The translations under genes and the position numbers were made by a program. A stretch of 5,912 nucleotides of DNA from Methanobacteriota archaeon (GTDB taxonomy: Archaea; Thermoplasmatota; Thermoplasmata; RBG-16-68-12), in the NCBI GenBank assembly GCA_005878415.1, contig VBMM01000089.1, positions 1-5,912 on the forward strand, given 5' to 3'. Below are positions 1-5,726 of the stretch, one piece after another. The notes under the pieces are model-generated. The model did no database searches. It was not told the DNA's origin and saw nothing but the letters and a program-made list of their open reading frames with translations. Numbering within the stretch: position 1 is the first letter of the stretch; the number at the start of each line of letters is the position of its first letter.

Positions 1-691
1 TCCGGATTGCGCGCAAGATCGGTCGCACGTAGATGGCAGTCGGTTCAAGGAGCTCTTCTCCCCAGGGACGTCCCCCGCCGCCCACCCGATCGAAGACGGT
101 GATCGCCGCATCCCGCAGGAGCCTTCGCGCCAGCGTCAGCCCGTTCGAATGAATGCCCGTGCTCGGGAGGCCGATGATGACGTCCCCAGCGCGAATCGCC
201 CGACCGTCGATGATCTTGGACTTCCGGACGACGCCGAAGCACGTGCCCGCGAGGTCCAGATCCCGCACGATTTCCGGCACGACGGCGATCTCTCCCCCGA
301 CGATCGAGACGTTGGCGAGCGCGGCACCGCGGTTCAGGCCGACGCCGATCTGGCGGGCGACCTCTCGGTCGTAGTGCTCGATGGCGACGTAGTCGACGAA
401 AGCAAGCGGCTCCGCGCCGATGCAGATCATGTCGTTCACGTTCATCGCTACGCAGTCGATCCCGATCGTGTCCCAGCGGCGCATCTCCTTGGCGACGAGC
501 GTCTTCGTGCCGACGCCGTCCGTGCACAGCGAGAGCGCGTACGATCCGAAATCCACGAGGCCCGTGAAGTGACCGATCTTGGTGAGCGGCCGACCGGCGC
601 CGCGCCGCTTATACGTCAGCGCGGAGACGAGGGCGGCGATGTGCGCGGCCTTCTCGTCCTGGCTCACGCCGGCCTCGGCGTAGGTGCGCAC
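1..691 (-). CDS. purM: Phosphoribosylformylglycinamidine cyclo-ligase (AIR synthetase), 5' part
   Basis: PurM converts FGAM plus ATP to aminoimidazole ribonucleotide (AIR), ADP and phosphate, a cytosolic step of de novo purine synthesis. I translated the minus strand and found about 230 residues open to the window edge, so the C-terminal third or so of a roughly 330-350-residue family member is missing. The N-terminus reads MRTYAEAGVS, matching the family's 'YxxAGV' opening. Further family motifs are DGVGTK (about residues 58-63, nucleotide binding), the signature NVNDMICIGAEPLAFVDYVA (about 84-103), VGGEIAVVP (about 131-139; most relatives have GGETA) and PSTGIHSNG (about 176-184). The start is taken as GTG at 691 because it gives the family-like N-terminus and lies 26 bases from a TATA-like box. 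GTG at 694 and TTG at 703 are in-frame alternatives. The gene is divergent from the rRNA methyltransferase gene, 107 bases away. Identification is firm; the exact start is less so. Confidence 0.93.
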   Translation of the reverse strand, partial: MRTYAEAGVSQDEKAAHIAALVSALTYKRRGAGRPLTKIGHFTGLVDFGSYALSLCTDGVGTKTLVAKEMRRWDTIGIDCVAMNVNDMICIGAEPLAFVDYVAIEHYDREVARQIGVGLNRGAALANVSIVGGEIAVVPEIVRDLDLAGTCFGVVRKSKIIDGRAIRAGDVIIGLPSTGIHSNGLTLARRLLRDAAITVFDRVGGGGRPWGEELLEPTAIYVRPILRAIR

Positions 692-713
692 CACGGCCCG
701 CAATCGGCGGGGG

Positions 714-720
714 ATATTTC
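714..720 (-). promoter_or_regulatory. purM: TATA-like box of purM
   Basis: On the minus strand the sequence reads GAAATAT, an AT island in very GC-rich surroundings. Its centre is about 26 bases before the GTG at 691. In archaea the TATA box sits about 26 bases before the transcription start, so this predicts a leaderless purM mRNA starting at or next to the start codon. No Shine-Dalgarno-like motif is visible before the GTG, in agreement. This is inference from spacing and composition; no clear BRE is seen upstream. Confidence 0.5.
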
Positions 721-763
721 AAGGGTGCGCGCGTTCGCACCAATCCGCGGCGTCCTTTGCTAA

Positions 764-773
764 ACCGTTATCG
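764..773 (+). promoter_or_regulatory. Possible weak promoter element of the rRNA methyltransferase gene
   Basis: The stretch around GTTATC lies about 29 bases before the ATG at 799 and is one of the few AT-richer patches in the 107-base divergent intergenic region; TAAAC at 761-765 is another. No Shine-Dalgarno motif precedes the ATG, so a leaderless or very short-leader transcript is plausible. The match to an archaeal TATA box is poor, so this is only a candidate. Confidence 0.25.
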
Positions 774-798
774 GCTGCGGACGCATCGGGATCCCGAC

Positions 799-1284
799 AT
801 GGGGAAGGCGTGGGTCAAGTCGCGGCGCCACGACCGATTCTACCGAGCGGCGAAGCGCCAGCAGTACCGCAGCCGGGCTGCAATCAAACTATCCCAGATC
901 GACCTCCGCTACGGACTCTTTCGAGACGGCGATGTGGTCGTTGATCTTGGCGCGGCACCGGGGGGGTGGTCTCAGATTGTGCGGGAGCGTGTCGGGCGCG
1001 CCGGACGCGTGATCGCCGTGGACATCGCTCCGATGGCTCCAATCGAGGGCGTCGAGTTCCTGCGCGGCGACTTCGCAGATCCGCGCATCCGCAGCGAACT
1101 CTTCGAACACCTCCGGAAACCGGCGGACGTCGTGCTGAGCGACATGGCCCCAAAGTTGAGCGGGAACCGCGCGGTCGATGTCGCGCGAGGGCTCGACCTC
1201 GCGGACACCGCGCTGAGTTTCGCGATCCGAGCCCTGCGACCCGGAGGCGCGTTCCTCGTGAAAGTGTTCCAGGTCCGCGCGTAG
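799..1284 (+). CDS. rlmE: RlmE/FtsJ-type 23S rRNA (uridine-2'-O-)-methyltransferase, prematurely terminated
   Basis: The family uses S-adenosylmethionine to methylate the 2'-O of a uridine in the 23S rRNA A-loop (U2552 in E. coli). The 161 residues read here start MGKAWVKSRRHDRFYRAAK, as archaeal RlmE proteins do, which is why ATG 799 is preferred over the in-frame TTG at 757. YRSRAAIKL (about 23-31) carries the catalytic-type Lys30, VVDLGAAPGGWSQ (about 47-59) is the SAM-binding loop, SDMAP holds Asp115, and LVKVFQ holds Lys155. These match K38, D124 and K164 of E. coli RlmE. After LVKVFQ the frame reads VRA and stops. Relatives continue for about 40 more residues, including the fourth catalytic residue, Glu199 of E. 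coli. That tail is partly present in another frame just downstream (separate entry). Family assignment is firm; as read, the product should lack part of its fold and its catalytic glutamate. It could be a pseudogene or an assembly error. Confidence 0.88.
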   Translation: MGKAWVKSRRHDRFYRAAKRQQYRSRAAIKLSQIDLRYGLFRDGDVVVDLGAAPGGWSQIVRERVGRAGRVIAVDIAPMAPIEGVEFLRGDFADPRIRSELFEHLRKPADVVLSDMAPKLSGNRAVDVARGLDLADTALSFAIRALRPGGAFLVKVFQVRA

Positions 1285-1321
1285 CCCCGAGATCTACGTC
1301 CTCGCGATCGGTCGTGCCTAG
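1274..1321 (+). pseudogene. rlmE: Out-of-frame C-terminal remnant of the RlmE/FtsJ gene
   Basis: Read in the frame one base on from the main gene, this segment encodes SARSPEIYVLAIGRA followed by TAG (1319-1321). It closely resembles the family's C-terminus; E. coli RlmE ends with ARSREVYIVATGRKP. The Glu of PEIY corresponds to the catalytic Glu199. Between LVKVFQ and ARS, E. coli has 27 residues (81 bases), while only about 4 bases remain here, so about 75-80 bases are missing and the frame has moved. Frame switching alone could not restore the protein because the intervening segment is gone. Its stop overlaps the stop of the convergent TPR gene in one CTAG, consistent with this being the original gene end. 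Confidence 0.75.
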
Positions 1322-2457
1322 GCGGTTGCGGATGCGCCCCGCGAAATCGAGCGCGCCCGTTCGAGGCACTGCTGCGCCTGCTCGCGCGAACCGAGGCGGG
1401 CGAGCACCTCGCCGCGATTGAGCCACGCCGCCACATACTCCGGACGGAGCTTCGTCGCCTTGGCGTGGCACTTGTCCGCCTCCGCGAACCGGTTCATGCG
1501 AGCGAACACGACGCCCTTGTTGTTCCAGGCGATCGCGTACCGCGGCCGAATTCCGATCGCCTTGTCGTAGCAGTCGAGGGCCTTGCCGAGCTGGCCCCTC
1601 TTGAAATACACGGTGCCGAGGTTGCACCACGCGACTTCGTTTTCCGCGTCGAGCCGGATCGCGTTCTCGTGGCACCGGAGTGCCTCGTCGAGCCGACCGA
1701 GGTACTTCATCGCAACCCCGCGGGAGGTCCAGGCATACGAAGGCCGTCGGACTATCCGGATCGCCCGTTCGTAGTGGGCGAGCGCGTCCTGATACCGACC
1801 CGACTTGACGAGGCGGTCTCCTTGGGCGACTTCGCTGTTCGAGACATGGAACAACGCAGCACCGGACGCCATGCTCGCAGCCGCCACGGCCGCGAAGAGC
1901 ACGAGCGGGAGCAAGTTCGTGGGATCGAACGGGTTCGCATACATCCGGAAGTAGACGAAGACACCGACGAGGCCGGCGATGCCTCCGAACGTGACGAAGT
2001 CCATCATCCGACCCGAGATCCGCGTGAGCTTCCGTCCCTCCGTCTCCGCCGGCGTCGCGAGGACGGGCACCCGCTCCACGCCGCCGAAGTCCTGCGACGG
2101 GGATTCCGCGACCTGGGTCGGCGGCGGACCGACCGCGTCCTCCGGCGGGTTATCGCGCTCGGAAGGCTGGATTTCCACCAGGAGCGAGTCGAACAGTTGC
2201 TCCGCGACCTCCTGGTCGATGTCGTCCGGCTCGTCGACCTCCGACGCGTCGGTCGCCGCGAGACCGGGAGGGCCCGTCGATAGATCGAGGACATCCTCGA
2301 GGAGCGCGTCGACCCGCTCGCCAGAACCGGACTCCTTCAGGGAGAAGCCGCAGGCGCCGCAGTTCTCGAGGTCTTCGGGGTTCAACGCTCCGCAGACCGG
2401 ACAGGGGACGCCCGGCTCGTCCGACACAGGAGATCCGGTCGCACGACGAGCGCGCAT
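1318..2457 (-). CDS. Membrane-anchored zinc-ribbon and TPR protein
   Basis: This 379-residue protein has no recognised catalytic domain. A short zinc ribbon comes first (CPVCG with Cys19/Cys22 and CGACG with Cys33/Cys36). An acidic, proline-rich and probably disordered linker follows (about 40-140). Two hydrophobic helices (about 153-171 and 182-204) are separated by a short loop. Five back-to-back 34-residue TPRs (about 206-374) end the protein, with the usual W/Y, G, A and terminal P positions, e.g. NNKGVVFARMNRFAEADKC. The basic stretch GRKLTRISGR before the first helix suggests, by the positive-inside rule, that both ends are cytoplasmic. TPRs bind other proteins, so a membrane-tethered scaffold is the likely role; the partner is unknown. 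ATG 2457 is the longest start, with an in-frame TGA a few codons upstream. GTG at 2427 (VSDEPG, just before the zinc ribbon) is a reasonable alternative. The gene is convergent with the methyltransferase gene. Confidence 0.85.
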   Translation of the reverse strand: MRARRATGSPVSDEPGVPCPVCGALNPEDLENCGACGFSLKESGSGERVDALLEDVLDLSTGPPGLAATDASEVDEPDDIDQEVAEQLFDSLLVEIQPSERDNPPEDAVGPPPTQVAESPSQDFGGVERVPVLATPAETEGRKLTRISGRMMDFVTFGGIAGLVGVFVYFRMYANPFDPTNLLPLVLFAAVAAASMASGAALFHVSNSEVAQGDRLVKSGRYQDALAHYERAIRIVRRPSYAWTSRGVAMKYLGRLDEALRCHENAIRLDAENEVAWCNLGTVYFKRGQLGKALDCYDKAIGIRPRYAIAWNNKGVVFARMNRFAEADKCHAKATKLRPEYVAAWLNRGEVLARLGSREQAQQCLERARSISRGASATA

Positions 2458-2825
2458 CCAATAAACGTATCGTCATGGGTTCCCCGGGTGAGAGAATCCC
2501 GCGAGTCCCGCGGCCTCCGGCCGGACGGATGGGCCGTTTCGCCGATCGGGCGGCGGAAGCCGCGTGTTCCGACGCCGAAATGGAGGCGAAGAAAAGCGGA
2601 CGGACCACGATAATCATTATATACTGGCATGGTCGCTTCGAGACCGCTTCCGGAATCGGGGCTCATCCAGCAATCGGGGAGGCCAACCGGGCCCGTCGAC
2701 TGGAACCCCTCGGGTCCCCCCACCCTCCACCCAAGCCCACACCGAGAGGCCGGCAGGGCGTCGCGGTCCTCCCGTCCATACGCCCCGTCGGACTCCGCCC
2801 TTGGTTCCGGAAGTTTTCGATGCCC
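2458..2825. other. Gene-free stretch between the helicase and TPR genes
   Basis: These 368 bases hold no ORF that I believe codes for protein. The open frames here have proline-, serine- and arginine-rich translations without motifs and run on into the antisense of neighbouring genes. I looked on both strands for tRNA arms, 5S rRNA, SRP RNA and RNase P RNA motifs and recognised none. What can be seen is a TATATA element at 2618-2623, a small imperfect hairpin (GGAACC and GGGTCC around a 4-base loop, about 2702-2717), a 6-base complementary pair (GACCGC 2642-2647, GCGGTC 2763-2768), and TTCCGGAA twice (2648-2655 and 2805-2812). In such GC-rich DNA the short pairings may be chance. Confidence 0.6.
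2611..2625. promoter_or_regulatory. TATA box, direction uncertain
   Basis: TAATCATTATATACT is the most AT-rich run of the central intergenic region. On the plus strand ATTATATA matches 7 of 8 positions of the archaeal TTTATATA consensus. It would place a transcription start near 2645, giving an RNA that runs toward, and possibly antisense into, the 3' end of the helicase gene. Read on the minus strand (GTATATAAT) it would start near 2596 and give the TPR gene a leader of about 140 bases. The plus-strand match is slightly better, but the TPR gene has no better placed box, so either or both directions are possible. Confidence 0.5.
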
Positions 2826-5570
2826 TCAGTCCCAGAACCGCTTCGTCCTCGCGTACGTGATTTCGGCCGCGAGCACTTCCCGGAGGAAATCCTCCTCCGA
2901 TTCGTGGTAGCCGCGGAGGATCCGAGCGGCCGTGTCCTCCCCGACCCCGCGGGCCATCAGCGCGAGGACCGCCTTGCGCCCGTGCGCCATGACGAGGCTC
3001 GCGTTCGTGAACAGCCGCTTCGCCTTCGCTCGGCTCTCCTTGTCACCGCCTTCCAGGTCGAGCTTCGCGATCCGTTCCTTCTCGTACGGTGCGACGACGG
3101 CGATCATGACGGCACTGCAGCGCGGGCAGCGAATCTTCGCCGGGAGGTCCTTCACCCCCTCCCGCCACATCATCTTGCAGCTGAGGCAGAGGAGCGTCGC
3201 GGTCTCCTTCTCGAGGCGGGCTTTGACCGCCATGAGCGTCGCATGGTCCGCTCTCGACGGGGTGACGAGCAGCCGGCCGCCCTCCAGCCCGGCCCGCCCG
3301 ATCGGCGTCGGCTTCGTCACGACGAGCTCGATCTCCCCGGTTCGGATGCGCTTCAGGACGTCGACGGTCCGCGGGATGTCCATCCGCTCCCAGAACACCT
3401 TGTCGAGCACCTCCTCGAAGAGCGGCGTGTTCTCGAAGGTCTTCAAGAGCCGCGGAATCGAGACGCTCTCCCAGTCGACGTCCCGCCGCAACGCCCCGAA
3501 TTTCTTCGCGACGTAGACGAATGCCCAGCGGAGGAACGCCGAGTTCTTCAGGATCACCCGGAGGAGCGGCTCCAGGGCGTCCGGGTCCTCGGGCTGCAGG
3601 ATCTCGACAATCTGTTTCGGGTTCACGGACCGGGGCACCTCGAGGACGACGCGATACGGGTCCGTCTGCACCCCGACGCTCTGCCCGAACCGCGCGCTGA
3701 CGAGCGATGAGATCAATTGGCCGAGAGTCTCGTTCACCCGCGAACCGAGGCACGCGTTCACGATGATCACGTCCCTCGCGGCCTCGATCGTGATCCGGCG
3801 GTCGGTCGCAACGGGCGCGTCTCCTGCCGATCCCAGGTACTCGAGGAACTTGCTCGCGCCGTGGTCGTTCAGCGGGTACGCGGAGAAATCCTTCTCACGG
3901 CGGACTCGGCCGACTTCCTGGGCGACCTCGAACGGCACGGGGATGTCCTCCCCCACCCACGAAGGCACGTCGCCGATCTCCTTGACGGGCTCGACGAGGA
4001 CGTGGTCCTCCTTGAAGTCGACGAAGCGCCACGCCGTGCCCCGCATGATGAAGCTCTGGCCGAGTTTCGCGTTCTCCGCGACGAACCACTCGTCCAACGT
4101 GCCGATGACCCGCCGGGAGGAGAGGTCGATCACCCGATAGGTCCGCACGTCCGGGATCATCGAGATGTTCTCGAAGAAGTAGGGGAGGGAGTTCGAGCTC
4201 CGGCCGAGCCGGCCGTCCCGGGACCAGAGGATCCGAAGGTCCGCGAGCTGCGCGAGGACATCATCGAACTCCTTGCGGTTCAGATCGCGAAACGGCCAGC
4301 TCCGCCTCACGGTGTCGTACGCCTGGTCCGCGGACGCGAACCGCTCGCTTACCGCGATCGCGACGAGCTGGTTCGCCAGCACGGATCGGTTGTCCTTCCG
4401 GACGACGAGCGCCTCGATCTCCTCGGCGAGGGCGCGTCGCGCGATCGCGCACGCCTCCGAGACGTCGTCCTCGTGGGTGGCGAGGATCACGCCGTCGGAG
4501 ACCTCGCCGACGCCGTGCCCGGAGCGGCCGATCCGCTGGACGAGCCGGGACACCTCCCGGGGCGAGTTGTACTGGAGCACGAAATCGGCGCCACCGACGT
4601 CGATCCCGAGCTCGAGGGAGGAGGTGCACACGAGGGCGCGCAGGGTCCCCGCCTTGAAGTCGTCCTCCATCTGCACGCGGACGTCCTTCGACAGGCTGCC
4701 GTGGTGCACGCCGATCGTCGGATCCTGGTACCACGCCGCCAAACGAGAGGAGAGGAACTCCGCCGTGTCGCGCGTGTTGACGAAGAACAGGGTGGAGGCG
4801 TGTTCCTTGATGAGCTCGTAGCATCGGCGGAGCGCCGTCGCCTGTCCGACCTGCACCCGCAGACGCTCCGAGATCTCGGTGTCGCCCTTCGAGGGCGCCG
4901 GCATCTCCACCCGGATCCGCAGGCCTTTCGGGATTCGAACGCGGATGACCTCGACGTCTCGGTCGACTCCGCCCAAGAAGGCGGCAACCTCTTCCGGGCT
5001 CCCGACGGTCGCCGACAACCCGATCCGCTGGAACTCGTGCCCGACGAGGTCGCGCAGCCGCTCCAGCCCGACCGCGAGCTGGGCCCCCCGCTCGTCCGAT
5101 GCGAGCTCGTGGATCTCGTCCACGACGACCCAGCGGATCGAACGGAGGTGCTCCCTCAGCCGACGTCCGGTGAACAGGATCTGGAACGTCTCGGGCGTCG
5201 TGATGAGGATGTCCGGCGGGTGGCGGGTGATCGCGGCCCGCTCCTGGGGCGACGTATCGCCGTGCCGGACGGCGACCCGGACGCCGAGCCGCTCCGCGAA
5301 GAACGTCATGCGGCGGAGCATGTCCCGGTTCAACGCCCGGAGCGGCGTGATGTAGAGGCAGGACGTGGGCGGAGGGGTCTCGCGGACGATATGATCGAGC
5401 ACGGGCAGGAGGGCGGCCTCCGTCTTCCCGATGCCGGTGGGCGCGACGAGGAGGACGTTCGCGCCGGACCGGATCCGGGGGATCGCCTTCTCTTGCGGTT
5501 CCGTGAACGACTCGATCCCGAGGGCCCGGACCGCTTCCAGGATCCGGGGCTCGAGCCCGAAGTCGTCCAT
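2826..5570 (-). CDS. lhr: Lhr-family superfamily 2 DNA/RNA helicase with C-terminal zinc finger
   Basis: Lhr proteins are ATP-dependent helicases acting on DNA or RNA:DNA hybrids, linked to repair and, in archaea, RNA metabolism. The 914 residues look full length. The RecA-like core shows FTEPQEKAI (about 22-30, Q-motif-like), motif I APTGIGKTE (43-51), Ia TPLRALNRD (75-83), motif II DEIH (151-154), motif III SAT (186-188), motif IV-like FFVNTRDTAEF (262-272), motif V TSSLELGIDVGGADF (316-330) and motif VI QRIGRSGH (345-352). The winged-helix and Lhr-specific C-terminal core regions expected in the family should follow (about 370-790). A Cys4 finger (Cys795, Cys798, Cys815, Cys818) and a helix-hairpin-helix-like segment (GRKAVLALMARGVGEDTAARI, about 864-884) close the protein. 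I cannot assign aLhr1 or aLhr2. The start ATG 5570 gives a normal family N-terminus and sits 29 bases after a TATA-like box. Nothing looks broken. Confidence 0.93.
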   Translation of the reverse strand: MDDFGLEPRILEAVRALGIESFTEPQEKAIPRIRSGANVLLVAPTGIGKTEAALLPVLDHIVRETPPPTSCLYITPLRALNRDMLRRMTFFAERLGVRVAVRHGDTSPQERAAITRHPPDILITTPETFQILFTGRRLREHLRSIRWVVVDEIHELASDERGAQLAVGLERLRDLVGHEFQRIGLSATVGSPEEVAAFLGGVDRDVEVIRVRIPKGLRIRVEMPAPSKGDTEISERLRVQVGQATALRRCYELIKEHASTLFFVNTRDTAEFLSSRLAAWYQDPTIGVHHGSLSKDVRVQMEDDFKAGTLRALVCTSSLELGIDVGGADFVLQYNSPREVSRLVQRIGRSGHGVGEVSDGVILATHEDDVSEACAIARRALAEEIEALVVRKDNRSVLANQLVAIAVSERFASADQAYDTVRRSWPFRDLNRKEFDDVLAQLADLRILWSRDGRLGRSSNSLPYFFENISMIPDVRTYRVIDLSSRRVIGTLDEWFVAENAKLGQSFIMRGTAWRFVDFKEDHVLVEPVKEIGDVPSWVGEDIPVPFEVAQEVGRVRREKDFSAYPLNDHGASKFLEYLGSAGDAPVATDRRITIEAARDVIIVNACLGSRVNETLGQLISSLVSARFGQSVGVQTDPYRVVLEVPRSVNPKQIVEILQPEDPDALEPLLRVILKNSAFLRWAFVYVAKKFGALRRDVDWESVSIPRLLKTFENTPLFEEVLDKVFWERMDIPRTVDVLKRIRTGEIELVVTKPTPIGRAGLEGGRLLVTPSRADHATLMAVKARLEKETATLLCLSCKMMWREGVKDLPAKIRCPRCSAVMIAVVAPYEKERIAKLDLEGGDKESRAKAKRLFTNASLVMAHGRKAVLALMARGVGEDTAARILRGYHESEEDFLREVLAAEITYARTKRFWD

Positions 5571-5594
5571 GCGGCCGCTTGAAGGGTCGCTGGG

Positions 5595-5605
5595 ACTAAA
5601 AGTTA
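5595..5605 (-). promoter_or_regulatory. lhr: TATA-like box of the helicase gene
   Basis: On the minus strand the sequence reads TAACTTTTAGT, with the TTTTA core centred about 29 bases before the helicase ATG at 5570. The spacing fits an archaeal TATA box driving a leaderless or very short-leader transcript. No Shine-Dalgarno-like motif lies directly before the ATG; the bases there are a GCGGCCGC run. Inference from spacing and composition. Confidence 0.45.
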
Positions 5606-5650
5606 CTCGTCGGGAAAGACCGTCGGCCCGGGGAATCGCGGCTCCGCAAC

Positions 5651-5694
5651 AAGAATTATCAGAGGAGATAACCGAGCCGCCGAGGTATTCTAAT
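5651..5694 (+). promoter_or_regulatory. Candidate promoter elements of the exported-protein gene
   Basis: Two AT-rich patches lie upstream of the GTG at 5727: AAGAATTATC (5651-5660) and TATTCTAAT (5686-5694). With the usual archaeal spacing the first would start transcription near 5682 and leave a leader of about 45 bases. The second would start near 5715 and put the ribosome binding site at the very 5' end. The first fits better with use of the ribosome binding site, but the sequence alone does not decide. Confidence 0.35.
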
Positions 5695-5715
5695 CACCGG
5701 GCCACGGAACGTCCC

Positions 5716-5720
5716 GAGGT
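5716..5720 (+). promoter_or_regulatory. Ribosome binding site that fixes the GTG start
   Basis: GAGGT is complementary to the 3' end of 16S rRNA and lies 6 bases before GTG 5727, a standard spacing. It is the only clear Shine-Dalgarno motif next to a start codon in the window and supports GTG 5727 as the start of the exported protein. It implies a leadered transcript here, unlike purM and the helicase. Confidence 0.6.
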
Positions 5721-5726
5721 TTCAGT

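Noticed and set aside
149..763. 204-residue plus-strand open frame, and a 160-residue minus-strand frame at 45-527
   Set aside because: Both overlap the purM frame, whose motifs (DGVGTK, NVNDM, GIHSNG) are unmistakable; these are shadow frames.
757..798. TTG at 757 as start of the methyltransferase
   Set aside because: It would add 14 residues not seen in archaeal relatives, which start at MGK, and would place the start over the only promoter-like patches.
1465..2283. 272-residue plus-strand open frame
   Set aside because: It is antisense to the TPR gene, whose regular 34-residue repeats and paired cysteines show the true coding strand.
2468..2500. GGTTCC-type motifs resembling a tRNA T-arm
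   Set aside because: No matching acceptor, D-arm or anticodon stem could be built around them on either strand.
2642..2768. About 120-base span closed by GACCGC/GCGGTC, considered as 5S rRNA or SRP RNA
   Set aside because: None of the conserved internal sequences of either RNA is present, and a 6-base pairing is weak in DNA this GC-rich.
2629..2910. 93-residue plus-strand open frame behind the TATA box
   Set aside because: Its ATG lies only a few bases from the box, its composition is Ser/Pro/Arg-rich, and it runs into the antisense of the helicase.
2475..3710. 411-residue open frame on the plus strand
   Set aside because: It covers the intergenic stretch and runs antisense through the helicase 3' end. 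The composition is a GC-rich shadow without recognisable domains.
5571..5578. GCGGCCGC palindrome before the helicase start
   Set aside because: It looks like a chance GC-rich palindrome (a NotI site) with no second copy or regulatory context.
3717..5582. 621-residue open frame on the plus strand
   Set aside because: It lies antisense to the helicase gene, is rich in Arg, Asp and Glu from GC-biased codons, and has no motif. The opposite strand encodes every Lhr helicase motif.
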